This document shows, piece after piece, positions 31,746 through 43,700 of a DNA stretch of 64,000 bases. Position numbers and translations under genes: made by a program. The DNA comes from Verpa conica. Taxonomy: Eukaryota > Ascomycota > Pezizomycetes > Pezizales > Morchellaceae. The stretch covers positions 62,001 through 126,000 of the forward strand of contig JAUFSD010000012.1 in NCBI GenBank assembly GCA_033030425.1, written 5' to 3'. The notes under the pieces are model-generated. The model was not told the DNA's origin, did no database searches, and worked only from the letters and a program-made list of their open reading frames with translations. Positions within the stretch are counted from its first letter, which is position 1, and each line of letters begins with the position of its first letter.

Positions 31746-34536
31746 ATGACGGGACAAAAGGTGGCAGATTATTCTCAAGGAAACGATAGGGTCCGCGACC
31801 TATTGTCGAAGCTCACCTTGGAACAAAAGGTACTTTCCTATGAGTGTTACCGGCTTCACCCAACTGAGCTTTCATCCTAATGCCCTTCTGTGTTTAGGTT
31901 TCACTCCTGGCAGCGCAGGATTTCTGGCGCACTCAAGCAATTCCGGAGCATGGTATCCCTTCATTAAAGGTTACTGATGGTCCTAACGGAGCGCGTGGCG
32001 AGTTTTTCACCGATGGTACACCTGTAAGTATATCATGTATTTACATAACCTAATACTTGATTCGTGTTTGGCTACTGACAGACTTCCTTTAGGCTGCACT
32101 ATTTCCTTGCGGTGTTTCACTAGCCGCAACATGGAACACCGAGCTCCTCCACTCTGTTGGTAGTGCCCTTGCCCTAGAGACGAAGGCTAGACAAGCACAA
32201 GTTCTCCTTGCGCCTACCGTCTGTATGCATCGTTCTCCTCTCGGTGGCCGTAACTTTGAATCCTTCTCCGAAGACCCATACTTCACTGGGAAGATGTCCG
32301 CGGCATACATCAACGGATTGCAGAGTGGTGGGGTTGGAGCTACAATCAAGCACTATGTTGCCAATGAGCAAGAGACTTGGAGAATGAGCGTCAATTCCGT
32401 TGTCGAGGAGAGACCTCTTAGGGAAATTTACCTAAAGCCCTTTGAGATTGCTATCCGTGAGGCAAACCCATGGGCTATCATGTCTTCATATAATCTTATC
32501 AACGGATATCATGCGGATATGAACGATTTCACATTGAGGAAAGTTCTCCGTAATGAATGGAAGTTTGAAGGGTATGCCTTAATCTTCTCCGATATTGTTC
32601 AAGTGATTGCGCTGATATATGATTTTATAATAGCTTGGTCATGTCCGATTGGGGTGGTACAAACTCAACCGTTGAGTCTATCAAGGCCGGTGTTGATCTT
32701 GAAATGCCTGGGCCATCGAAAGTGCGTGGGCAGAAGGTCATGGAAGCTATCAAGTCTGGGGAACTTACTGAATCCGATATCGAAGAGTGTGCGGCCCGTG
32801 TTCTGTACTGGATTGAGCGCTGTGGAAGATTCGAACTGCCAGTTGAAGAACCCCAGGAGAGGGCAATTGACACTCAAGAGACAAGGGATCTGATCAGGCA
32901 GGCAGGTGTGGAGGGAATCACGCTTCTCAAAAACGACAGCAACGTTCTTCCCATTGGAGCTGACGTCAAGAGAATTGCTTTGATTGGACCCAACGTCAAG
33001 CAGGCTATCGCAGGTGGGGGTGGAAGCGCTAGTTTGAAGCCTTACTACCTCACGACTCCATTCGACAGTATCAGTGCGCTTTCAGGAAAAGAGATTGTCT
33101 ACGCTCAAGGTGCACAGACGGACAAGTGGCTCCCACTCGCATCAAATGTATGCACTACACCATCAGGCAAATCGGGTGTCATCCTAGAGTTTTACAAAGG
33201 CGATAAATTCGAAGGAGACCCAATGTTTATCCAGAACAGGCCGAAGACGGATCTCTTCCTATGGGATAACGCGCCAAAAGAAGTTCTCCCTGAGTACTCG
33301 TTCCGTGTCAAGACTGTTATCACACCTGAGACCTCCGGAAAACATACTTTTGGCTTGTCGAGTGTTGGACCGGCGAAAATGTACGTGAATGGAAATCTAT
33401 TGATCGATAATTGGGACTGGACAGAAGCTGGAGAGGCTATGTTTGACGGCTCCATTGAAGTGAATGAGTCGACATACCTTGAAGCTGGAAAGAAGGTCGA
33501 AATTCTCATCGAAAGTACCAACGAGGTCCGACCAGCACCAAAGGTTGGCGATAAGACACATGGATATGGTGGATGCAGAATTGGATATATTGAGCGGCCT
33601 GACAAGGACTTTATCGCTGAAGCGGCAGAAGTTGCAGCCAGCGCTGATGTAGCTGTCGTTATTGTTGGGCTGGATGCGGAATGGGAGTCTGAAGGTTACG
33701 ACAGGCAGACAATGGACCTACCGAAGGATGGTAATCAGGACCGCCTCATAGCCGCTGTGGTGAAGGCAAACCCTAGAACTGTAGTGGTCAACCAATCCGG
33801 TACTCCGGTCAGCATGCCTTGGGCCGACGATGTCCCCGCGATAGTCCAGGCCTGGTACCAAGGACAAGAAGCCGGAAATGCCTTGGCTGATGTCCTCCTC
33901 GGGCTGGCAAACCCTAGCGGAAAACTTCCGGTTACTTTCCCTAAGAGGCTGGAAGATAATCCGGCCTTTCACAACTGGCCTGGTGAGCACCGCCGTGTGG
34001 TGTATGGAGAAGGCATCTATATTGGCTATAGACACTACGAGCGAGCAAAACTTGATACTCAGTTTGTGTTTGGACACGGTCTCTCTTACACCACTTTTGA
34101 ATACGGCCGTCCTACAATTAGTGACACTGTCCTCACCGAATCCAATACTCTAACTATCTCGGTACCAGTGACCAACACAGGTTCGAGAGCTGGGAAGGAA
34201 TCTGTCCAACTTTACATTCGCGACCCCAAGTCACGGTTACCGAGACCGGAAAAAGAACTACAGGCTTTTGGAAAAGTTCACCTAGAACCTAACCAGACGA
34301 AGATAGTTGATTTGAAGATTAACAGATATTCGGTTGGGTACTATGACACTTCGCTACCTGGATGGATCGCCGAAGAGGGTGAATTCGAGGCTATTGTAGG
34401 AGCTTCGTCTGCAGATATCAAGTAAGTACTCCTGTCCTATTTGATAGGTCTTTATTTTAGGGGGGTATGTTAATAACTCCTCTGTAGGGGTACGGTTTCG
34501 TTCGAGGTAAAAGAATCGTTCACCTGGGTATTTTAG
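31746..34536 (+). CDS. GH3 beta-glucosidase with PA14 domain
   Basis: This enzyme cleaves terminal beta-glucose residues. Five exons (31746-31829, 31898-32023, 32093-32571, 32634-34421, 34488-34536) join in frame to 841 aa. The order is the GH3 N-terminal barrel (DGPNGARGEFF, then GGRNFESFSEDP), the nucleophile motif VMSDWGG (about D235), the GH3 C-terminal domain interrupted by a PA14 insert (about residues 385-520, including GKHTFGLSSVGPAKMYVNGN), and a C-terminal fibronectin-III-like domain. The barrel/PA14 layout matches the Kluyveromyces marxianus BglI type. No signal peptide is seen, suggesting an intracellular enzyme. The frame is open upstream of the ATG for about 90 nt without another ATG, so a further 5' exon cannot be excluded. 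Confidence 0.9.
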
Positions 34537-35012
34537 ATGGCCGGTGTGGTGAGTTATCGGGAGTTATTATTGGCAAATTTTTTATTTCATTTGTCTCTTA
34601 TGGATTTCATATGTCTGATCTGGTCATCTTGCTGGAATTAAAAATGATTGAGTTCCTCAACATAAGCTTAAATACTTGTACAGACATGTGATTTCGTGGC
34701 TCCTCTTATAAACCTGCGCAATGAGCAATAAAGCGGGTAATATTTAATACACTTGTATTGATTTTGCCTATAGAGATCGATGTTTCATCGCTGGGCAGTC
34801 AACTGTAGAGCCGATCAAGACATAGTATTTTGTGATAAATAGAACTCTATCTAGAGCAATTATCTCGTAGCGGCTCCAATCTAGATAACGTTTTAATTGA
34901 TTTGAAGATCACTTATCTTATCGATCTTATCTGGATATTCCCCCACTTCGACCTCTCCACCCTGCTCATCTACAGCTTTGAATATCGTTCAGTCGACAAT
35001 AATTCAGACACG
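34537..35012. other. intergenic, promoter of the MBL-fold gene
   Basis: A spacer of 476 bp separates two plus-strand genes, containing the GH3 3' end and the next promoter. No specific motif was assigned. Confidence 0.5.
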
Positions 35013-36216
35013 ATGACCTCGCTTTATGATGATGATGAGCTTCTTTTATGCTCTGCCTGCGGAACCCAGTTCGACATCTCTGATCCTACGCAGCTCAAGA
35101 GCTGTCGCATCTGTGATGTATGTTGACTTACCGACCTATACGTAGATGGGGATGGTGAGCTCACGTGTTCTACTCCGGTTTGTAATCATAGGACCCCCGC
35201 CAGTATGTTCCGCCCACTGGGCAATCGTTCACAACACTTGCCAAGTTAAGAGAGCAGGGCTATGTGAATAAAAATGAAAGGGACCCGGTAAACAACAAGG
35301 TCATGTCAATCTGGACGGAACCAAAGGTAAACCCCATAAATACCTGGTATCAACCCAAGACTAAATTTTTTATAAATAGTTTGGGATAGGACAACGTGCT
35401 TTCTTATTACAGACTGAACACGGTAATATTCTTTGGGACCTGATAGCTTACTTGGATCAGGCTACTATAGATCTGGTATATTTCCCACGTTGATCACTCA
35501 AAGGACCAGGCTCATAAATTCTCTAGATAAATTCTGTTGGAGGTCTCAAGGCAATTGTGATTTCTCACCCCCATTATTATACTACACACCTGGTTTGGGC
35601 CAAGGTTTTCGGTTGTCCGGTTTATCTCGCCTTAGAAGATAAATTTTGGCTATGCCGTAAACCCAACGAAGCCTCGCCTGGAGGCCGGGTGTTTATTGAC
35701 AAAGATATAATTGAGGTCTTGCCTGGTGTTACCGCTGTGAAAGTCGGAGGTCACTTTCCGGGTAGTATGGTACTACATTGGGAGAATATGCTTTTTATCG
35801 CTGATTCTTTCGTCACTATCCCTGTATGTTCCCCTACAAAGAGGATTTCGCTCTGTTTAGGCTTATCACTACCTTTGGCTGATGGGGTATATAGTCGGCA
35901 CTTTATCATATCGATCGTCCAAAGGGTACAACCTCGTATAGTTTCATGTGGTCTATTCCGAATATGGTTCGTGACATATTCTATCTCCACTATTTGCACT
36001 CACTAATAGATTCTCTAGATCCCGCTTCCACCAAAGGACATCATTCACATATGGAGGTCTTTGAAGCCGTATTCTTTCACATCTACCCATGGTGCGTTCA
36101 ATGGTTTGGATGTAAGAGACCCAAAGGTAAAAGGTAGGGTACTAGAAAGTGCAAAGATTGCTATTAGGGCCATGGGGTATACAGAGAGCGAGATATTCGT
36201 GGATGAATGGCAATAG
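35013..36216 (+). CDS. metallo-beta-lactamase-fold protein with zinc ribbon
   Basis: Six exons (35013-35117, 35192-35326, 35380-35475, 35527-35823, 35895-35966, 36019-36216) join in frame to 300 aa. The first 35 residues hold CSAC at 13-16 and CRIC at 31-34, a zinc-ribbon-like pair. The rest is a metallo-beta-lactamase-like hydrolase: QTEHGNILWD, then SHPHYYTTH at about 125-133 in place of the classical HxHxDH. GGHFPGSMVLHW, IADS and a C-terminal TSTHGAFNG segment follow. The HPHYYTTH form is usual in a fungal branch of the fold. The substrate is unknown. The fifth intron uses a GTTCGT donor. The protein appears cytosolic. Confidence 0.83.
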
Positions 36217-36983
36217 GAAGGAAACAGAGAGAAATTTTACGGCAATACCACTCAATGCTTCCATCGCTAAACAGAAACATTAATCATTTTATCTATTTTT
36301 CTGCAGCACTATCCTTGCGTATTACAATCTAGGTACTAGGTATAAGGAGTGCTTGGGTCGAAAAGCAGTACTAGCGCTAGAAATATAGAGCACGAAGTAC
36401 TTGCTCATTTTATAGACCTCTGAATAATAAGAAGGGTTTATGGAAGCTACTTGTTAGGGTGTCTGACTGTTCACACTCTATTTGGTAGATCCGTAGTTGT
36501 TCAAAAGCCTTGGGTTAGACTAGCTATAGCTATCTATAAAATATTTTACGCTTTTATTTTTTGCTTTCTTCAGATCTAGTACACTATTTCTAGCCTAGCT
36601 AGTCTACTAGGACATCTTCAAATGCCTATTCTTTATTTTCTTATACTACCCAATCAAAACTTCCCAGTAAGTATATATTGAAAAAAGGCTTTATATCTAA
36701 ATAGAAATTGGAAGATTTTCGTGAATCATATCCACCTAGTACACCCATAGGTACCCAGGCGATTCAGTATGGGAAAGTACAATGGTGGGTTTTTAGTTCA
36801 TGCACACCCAGCGGGTTCGCAGATACTATTGGAGAACGAAGCATAGGGTGCATGCAGAGCCAAGGCTAGGCAACAATGGAATGACGTATTCTAATTGTGA
36901 TAGTATTATCGTCTTGGCTTCCCTTGAAGAATGTATTCCATATATTCCTTAGCAAAGCAAAATTATTTTTTACATTCTTACTT
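36217..36983. other. intergenic, no gene seen
   Basis: This AT-rich spacer lies between convergent genes. Nothing beyond presumed terminators is visible. Confidence 0.5.
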
Positions 36984-37388
36984 TTAGAGTAGTCTGCCAA
37001 TACCTGCCAATTTCACTTCCGGACCTTTGTAGCTACGTGCTCCCGTAGAGGCCCCCCTACCAAAGAACCTATCCATCAAGTGGCGGTACCAGTCCACCCC
37101 AAGGAACCTATCATCGTAATCTAAATCCATCAAGTGGTCGTGCCGGCTCCCTAGTTCTGGCTTTGACTCTCCAGTATTTGTAGGGGCTATATTCCCAGAG
37201 AAATCGTGTACCAGAGGTAATCCTCGGGGTTTAACTGAAAGTGCTGCTTCTCGCTCCAGAACAGGCACCATATCAAATAGGCAGTCGTTGAGATTCTTGA
37301 GTTCTTCAATGGCCTCTTGGTCTCCGCCCTCTTCCCCAAAACGATATTCTAAAAGTTCAGGTATATTTACTAGAGGGTAGTTACTCAT
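36984..37388 (-). CDS. hypothetical protein, 134 aa
   Basis: I do not recognise it. It is a single-exon, mostly hydrophilic and acidic protein with a leucine-rich helix early on (GDQEAIEELKNLNDCLFD) and a C-terminal segment rich in Asp, Arg and Gly (LMDLDYDDRFLGVDWYRHLM). No signal peptide or membrane segment is seen. It is divergently placed 78 bp from the start of the DUF7580-like gene, so the two may share a promoter. Composition is gene-like, but family support is lacking. Confidence 0.4.
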   Translation of the reverse strand: MSNYPLVNIPELLEYRFGEEGGDQEAIEELKNLNDCLFDMVPVLEREAALSVKPRGLPLVHDFSGNIAPTNTGESKPELGSRHDHLMDLDYDDRFLGVDWYRHLMDRFFGRGASTGARSYKGPEVKLAGIGRLL

Positions 37389-37466
37389 AGTCTATATCAT
37401 ACCAATAAAGACATGGTCGATACTCCCTAGAATAATAAGACAAGAGTCCCTTTAATCACCAACTCC

Positions 37467-38724
37467 ATGAAGGGTGAGCAGTTCGTCGAGACTGCCATCG
37501 ACTGCCTTAAAGCCACCACCCCCAGATATCAGTCACAGAATCAAATTTTGAAGGACCTACTTGATGATTTACGACACCTTAACACCGAACTTTGCCGGCT
37601 TGTTGATCGAAAGCATGAGCTCCGCTTATTGCCATTAACCCCGAAGAATAATCCCATAGCAGTCAACCTTGAGGAGTTACGACTAGCCCAGGAAGCGTCT
37701 AAGGATATGCTAGAAGTTCTACCTACCGTGAAATGTAAATGCCATACCGCAAACCTCTGGCTCCGGTTTTCAGAAAGAAACAAAAGTCCCACGCAGAGTG
37801 CTTGTCAGAAATCTGCTTCACATAGCTGCGGGCTTAGTCACTTCCACTTTGTCCTTTCCCCGAACACCAGCCTTATGCAACCCGGCCCCGATTACAACAG
37901 CATTTTCGTACAATCAGCCACGCATTGTTGCAGATTGGCACCGAAGTCAGCATCTATGAATAGCACCAAAGCTCAAGGTTCTTTAGGAAAAACTACCTCA
38001 ACTGTAAAATACTACTGTAAGATGCTACCAGAAAAGTAAGATATACCACTCTCACTTTCAAATGGTGGATATCTACATCTTCTGAGGAGGGAGAGGTATG
38101 ACCCAGGCCCAGAGAGCAACCACTACACGCTAAAGGCAATCATCTCTGGCGAAGGCGAAAGAATCCACTTGAGTATGCAAGATCGTTATGAGATTGTAGA
38201 AATTCTGGCACGCTCCGTCCTCCAGTTCCATACACCTCCTTGGCTTCAGCAGAACTGGAGAATCCCAGACATTCTCTTTTTTGTCATGTCTCATCCAGAA
38301 TTATGCTCCGGCTCGCCATATCTCACAATTCCATTCCCACCAGAAGTATCAGATGAGAGGAATGCCACTAATTCGTGGAGCTCAATTACCTAGTTTAGGT
38401 AATCCAAAAATTCATGGGCTAGGGTTGATATTGTTGGAACTTGGTGTTAGAAAGCCCCTTGAAAAATCCATTCATGGCCAACGGAGTTGTGTTATGAATC
38501 TTAGGGAGGAGGAAAAAATGATGGCGCAAGACCTGATTACTGATCTTGGGAGACATATGGGGGCTGAATACAACAATATTATTAGGACTTGTTTGTCATG
38601 CGATTTCGAGGTTGATAATGGAGACTTCAGATTAGACCAAGAGAAGATGCAAGCGGAGTATTACATGAAGGTAGTCGATCACCTAGATGCTATAGCCAAA
38701 AAATTCGGAGGGCGGCGGCCGTGA
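37467..38724 (+). pseudogene. broken DUF7580-domain gene
   Basis: The reading matches fungal DUF7580 proteins, a kinase-like fold often found near heterokaryon-incompatibility or STAND-type genes. It has an N-terminal helical part, the cysteine motif VKCKCHTANLWLRF, then YEIVEILARSVLQFHTPPWL, NWRIPDILFF, and a C-terminal block GNPKIHGLGLILLELG with IIRTCLSCDF. Two lesions are visible. One is an in-frame TAA at 38037-38039, with the same frame open before and after it. The other is a frame change between about 38346 and 38398; no GT-AG intron there gives the right phase. I therefore call it a pseudogene. A sequencing error, or an intron I failed to see, is the alternative. Confidence 0.65.
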
Positions 38725-39451
38725 GAAGAGCTGGCATTTTTTTATTTTATATCCATTAAGTACGCACACCAATAAGTTGTACGAGGGTCAAAAGCTGGTT
38801 GCATCTAGCTCTCTCATGGGACATTATATCTGCGTTTTCATAATTTAATACTCTAAGAAGCTCAAGCCATCGGATATCACTCGACAAATTACCCGTCTAT
38901 AATTGAGGGTTTAGAATATCTCTCTTAGGTAGCTTGCCGAGGGGGCAAGTATCTCCCAGCCAAGCGAACATCTTTGTTTCGAGTTCGGCGGTTCAATCCC
39001 TACCAATCCCACCAGCTTATGTCTCGTTCTATTGTCTACAAAAGCTAGGGGAAAGACGCGCTGATATGAGGTACCGGCCCCGAACCTACTCCTTTTGTGT
39101 TCCCGCGACATGTTTTATCCAACCGCGTTTCGTGAACCCGCGACAAAGTTGGTGACGGTTGTGGTTTCAGCTCCCTGTCCGGTAACGGCTATATTGTAGC
39201 CATGTAACTATCCCGAAGTGAACAATAGCCTCAGTAGCTGGCTACCAACAATCGCAACTACATAAATATACAATACCACCCTGATAATTATTTTGCTTTT
39301 GTCAAGTTGATCTTCACGCAGTAATCTACCAACCTTTCTCTAATACCTTTTAACAAGGAATATTGTATTATCTCTCAATCAACCCAGTCTTTACATCAAG
39401 CTACGACTATCACTTCTATTTATTCCCCTCAGATACTATATCAGTTATAAA
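38725..39451. other. intergenic, secreted-protein promoter
   Basis: No gene is seen. A B-box-like GGTTCAATCCC occurs near 38994 but no tRNA folds around it. The last 150 bp are CT- and AT-rich, as in fungal promoters. Confidence 0.45.
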
Positions 39452-39941
39452 ATGCACTCTTCAATTCTACTTATCATAACCCTCACTGCTTCTGCATTAG
39501 CATCCCCCTTGAACATACCCGCTGGTCAGGTCCTACGTCGAGCCTCCACCACTGTAAATCCAGCAGCTATCACTGGTACAACTTGTACTGATCCTGGAGT
39601 GTAAGCATCCTGGTCCCCAAATAACCAAAATTCCAAAACTCATTTCCCCTAGCACTCTCGTTTTCCACGACATCAATGTTGCAGTACTTAGTATCTGTGG
39701 TGGGATCGCGGGGGCCATCACAAAGTGTGGCGGTGCGCCATCCTCGACTACCGGTGCAAGTGGTACAGCCAGATTCGACCTGACAACGACAGATGCGGGC
39801 GCAACAATCAATATCTCTAAGGGTCGTTGGGAGCAATGCGTTCGTGCCGCGCAGGCCGTCTGTGGGAACAGTCCGTTGACATCGACATGTATTGGGGGGG
39901 CGAGTACCGGCAATGTGGCGTTCACATTGTCGGCAAATTAG
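39452..39941 (+). CDS. small secreted protein with kexin-type propeptide
   Basis: Two exons (39452-39600, 39653-39941; 52-nt intron) join in frame to 145 aa. A signal peptide covers residues 1-17 (MHSSILLIITLTASALA). A short propeptide ends in the dibasic LRR at 28-30, a likely Kex2 site. The mature region is Gly/Ala/Thr-rich with six cysteines (TTCTD, SICGG, TKCGG, EQCVR, AVCGN, STCIG) and no tryptophan-rich or lytic motif. It resembles uncharacterised secreted proteins of ascomycetes, but I cannot name the family. An extracellular role (effector, antimicrobial or wall-associated) is inference. Confidence 0.75.
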
Positions 39942-40781
39942 CTTACTTGAATTGGATAACCTTTTAGCTTATGTAAATGCTAGATAGATTGTAGATGGGA
40001 TCTTGGGGGTAACAAGAATAGCCATCACAGTATTAGGGGCTTAGTTGTTTATAAGAGGGTTGGTTTACGAGGCTACCTAATATTAAGAGCGTTTAAGTAG
40101 ATAGCTGTATATACAGGTCATAGTAGTGTATATTTGCTAGAGATAGCTATGCCTGAGCTAGAGCATTAAAATGCGTACTACTAGCAGCAGTGACTTTTAT
40201 GAGTGTCTAGATTCAGCTTTATTCACGCAGCTAATGAACTGTAGGCAAAGCTACTGCTGCACTGCTCCATTAAAAGCCCTTGAATATCGCCAGGTACAGA
40301 CTACCGAACAAACTCGCCTACATATAAATAATAGTAAAGTCTAGTACCTTTACCCTATTTCATATTAGTAGCTTAGGGCTACTAAGGAAAACTAATTCCC
40401 AGCCATACAAAGCATATAACAAAGCGCATTTATTATGATATGTGGATATAGGCTTCCACCTACATCCCAACTGACAATGCTCCAATAAATAAGTGGTACC
40501 CTACGTTTACGCCCACATGTCGAATCAGACGAATAAGCAAAATTTAAAACCACTCAAATAAATCCTCCAAAAAAAGACTAGATGTATGCCTACTCGCCAT
40601 AAAAGGAAAACTTGAAATAAAAGGCTAAAATCGCTATCCTGCCCAAGACGTCCCCAACAAATTATAATAAGTAAATAAATAAAAACCCAGATCCGCAATG
40701 CAATGCATGCAACCCAACATATTTATGATACAGAAGGAGAGCGCTCGAAAAATATCCAAAAAGTCAAATAATCTCTATCGT
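39942..40781. other. intergenic, no gene seen
   Basis: This AT-rich spacer lies between convergent genes. It includes presumed 3' untranslated regions. Confidence 0.5.
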
Positions 40782-43700
40782 TCACACCGGCGCTGAAGCA
40801 GCATGCGATATCCGTGGCTTTGATTCTTTTGTCCTCCCTCTTGTCTTCCCATTGGCAAACTCTTTCGTATTCTCCCGTGCATTTCCCCCGCCATAAATTC
40901 TCTCATCCTGGGCCTGTTTCTTCAATACCGATATGTTGACAGTTTCATCTGTGTCGTTCTCTTCTGTCGAATACATTGTCTCAAATGGATCCTCAACTAC
41001 TCTTCCATGGTGATCGGACGCTTTCGGCGTGCTATTTACAGACACTACCGTTGGTAGTTGTGAGGACTCCACATCTATTTTCTTGGTTTCTGGGTTTGTG
41101 ACAATTCCCTTCTCGGTCACCGCAACATTTCTCTGTCCCGCTGTTGAACCTGCTCCGATCGCATGCGCAATTGCTGCCATCGTAAACGGTGATGTTTTAG
41201 CAGCTGGGACCGCGATATCGCTACTATACCCTGAGCCGTACGACGTAATCGGTGCCGGAGTGGATGATGAGCTGACCGGAGCACTGTTGGTACGTAGCGT
41301 ATGATTCCCAGGGCACCATTTCAGTAGCATTTTCTCCAGTGTAGTACTTCTCACAGGCTTTGCTAGATAATCATCCATCCCAGCATCTCTACACTTTTCA
41401 CGGTCGCCTCTTATCGCGGAGGCCGTCATCGCAACGATAGGGACAGCCGATAGCCACTCTACGGAGGGGTAATAGTCGGCCCTTGGTTTTGGCCTCGGTG
41501 GTTCTGGTGTGGGGCCTCGTGGGTTTTTCCAGAGTGATATTTCTTTGTGTTGTTCAGTCGGATACTCGTATAGTTGACCGGAACGGATGATACGGGTAGC
41601 ACTATATCCGTCAAGCTCAGGCATTTGAACATCCATCAGGATAATGTCTGGTCGTTGTGGACGTGTTGAGATTGACGAAGAGGAAGAGGCATCATCACTA
41701 TTTGATGATGAACTTGGCTCTCCAGCCCCTGGCGGTGTGGCTTCTTTAAGAAATTCGAGGGCCTCGAGTCCGTTATTGACCGCGGAGACTGAAAAATGAA
41801 GTTTCTTGATTAGTCTTATAGCAATCTGTTGATTGATATCATCTAGTAGCTCCTATTAGTAAAGTAACCTTCAGCGTGCTAGGACATCACATACTATCTT
41901 CAACAACCAAAACATGAGTCTTCTTCCTCTCCTCCAAATTCCTCTCCATTTCAGCTGCAGCTGCAGCACTTGGTATTGCCTGTGCAACTCTTTTCAACAA
42001 GTTGTTTGAATGACTTGATGACCTTGTCCTCTGTTTTACGGCAAGATCAACGGGCGACTCGGGTGGTGTTGAAATACCACAGTCAGATGACCGACAAGAT
42101 ACAGACATATCGGACTGTAAACGATCTGGAAGATTATTTAGATCTGCCTGTAGTTGACACCCATTCCGATATTGCGGGCGATGGAATGGGATGGTAAAGT
42201 GTGCAGTCGTACCGGCGCCGAGGCTAGAATGAAGGCCAATAGTACCACCCATGAGGTCGACCAGCTAAATTTCAATATTAGTTGTCAGTCATTCTATGGT
42301 ATATGGGACTTGTAGAGGGGCAGTACGTTTTTACTGATAGTTAACCCTAATCCCGTTCCACCAAATCTTCTCGCTGTCGAAGAATCTGCCTGTGTAAACG
42401 GCTGAAATAGCTTTTGTTGAACATCGTCATCAATTCCGATTCCGGTGTCCTTGACCTCAAACCGCACAACAATTGTGTCTTCATCTTCCTTCGTAACCTC
42501 CACATACAACTTAATATATCCTTCGTGGGTAAACTTGATACTATTTGTTAGCAGGTTCATTAATATCTGCCTTATTCTCCCTGGATCCCCAATGACTGTC
42601 ATATTCTCCCCAGCCTCACCCCAGTCTGCGCCACATTCAAATGTCAGTTTCCGCCGCTCAACGTCAAAGCTCAACATCTTAGTCAGGTCCTGGACGACTA
42701 ATGGTAAGCTGAACTGAACCTCTTCAATATCAAGACGGCCGGATTCGACTTTGGATATGTCCAGAATGTCGTTGATAACAGTTAATAGCGCATTAGCGGA
42801 CCGCTGGATGTTCTCAGCAAACTCGCGCTGTTCGTCATCTAAATCCGTATCCAATATGATTTCTGCCATCCCTACAACTCCGGCGATCGGCCTACAACAC
42901 TATCTAAGCCTCGAGACCACACATTTGAGGAAAGGAGACACCAACGTTCGAATTTCATGTGACATAGATGCGAGAAACTCGCTCTTCAGTTTACTAGCCT
43001 CCTTCGCGGCACTCTCGTTTGTAGCCAAGATTTGATTTTCCCGTTGCCGTTTTTCCAACTCTATGCTCGCAGTATGCACCTCCGTAGTATCCAAGGATAC
43101 ACCTATGATACCTGCAACAAAACTGTTGTCGTATTGCCCGGCGCTACCTTTTTTGCCCAGGATAGGCACGTACTTTGTCTTAAACCACCGTCCATTAAGT
43201 TCTGTTTCTGAATATAGTAAATTATCTCGACCCTTGAGAATACTCTCAATGGGGTGTAAGAACTCTGGGCAATTCTGGAATAGGTTATAAATGTCTGTCC
43301 CGATGTAAGATTCGGCTTTTTCGTGAAGATCCCATATGATTGATCCTTCGAGCAACGTGATATTACTATTACGGTCAATCGCCCACAACGTCATTTGTGA
43401 GTGCTGAAGAACTTCTTGTAGCTGTGTTCTTGTACGACGAGCTTCGGAACGAGCCTCTACAAGATCGTGTATGTCTGTACAAGTCCCATACCATTTGATA
43501 ATCTCGCCTGACCGGGGGTCTCGAAGTGGTAGTGCTCGGCCAAGCATCCATCTCCACACTCCATCGTAACGACGACAACGGTATTCTACGGCGTAGTCTT
43601 GTCCTGTCTCAAGGCAGCGTTTCCACTCTTTTGTTACTAAAGGCATGTCTTCCTATTAAGGAAAAGAAGATCTGGTTAATAACTCTGGACGATGTCAAGC

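Noticed and set aside
38913..39015. Possible tRNA gene (B-box-like GGTTCAATCCC followed by CCACCA)
   Set aside because: The T stem does not pair, no A-box and acceptor stem match at the right spacing, and no cloverleaf can be drawn.
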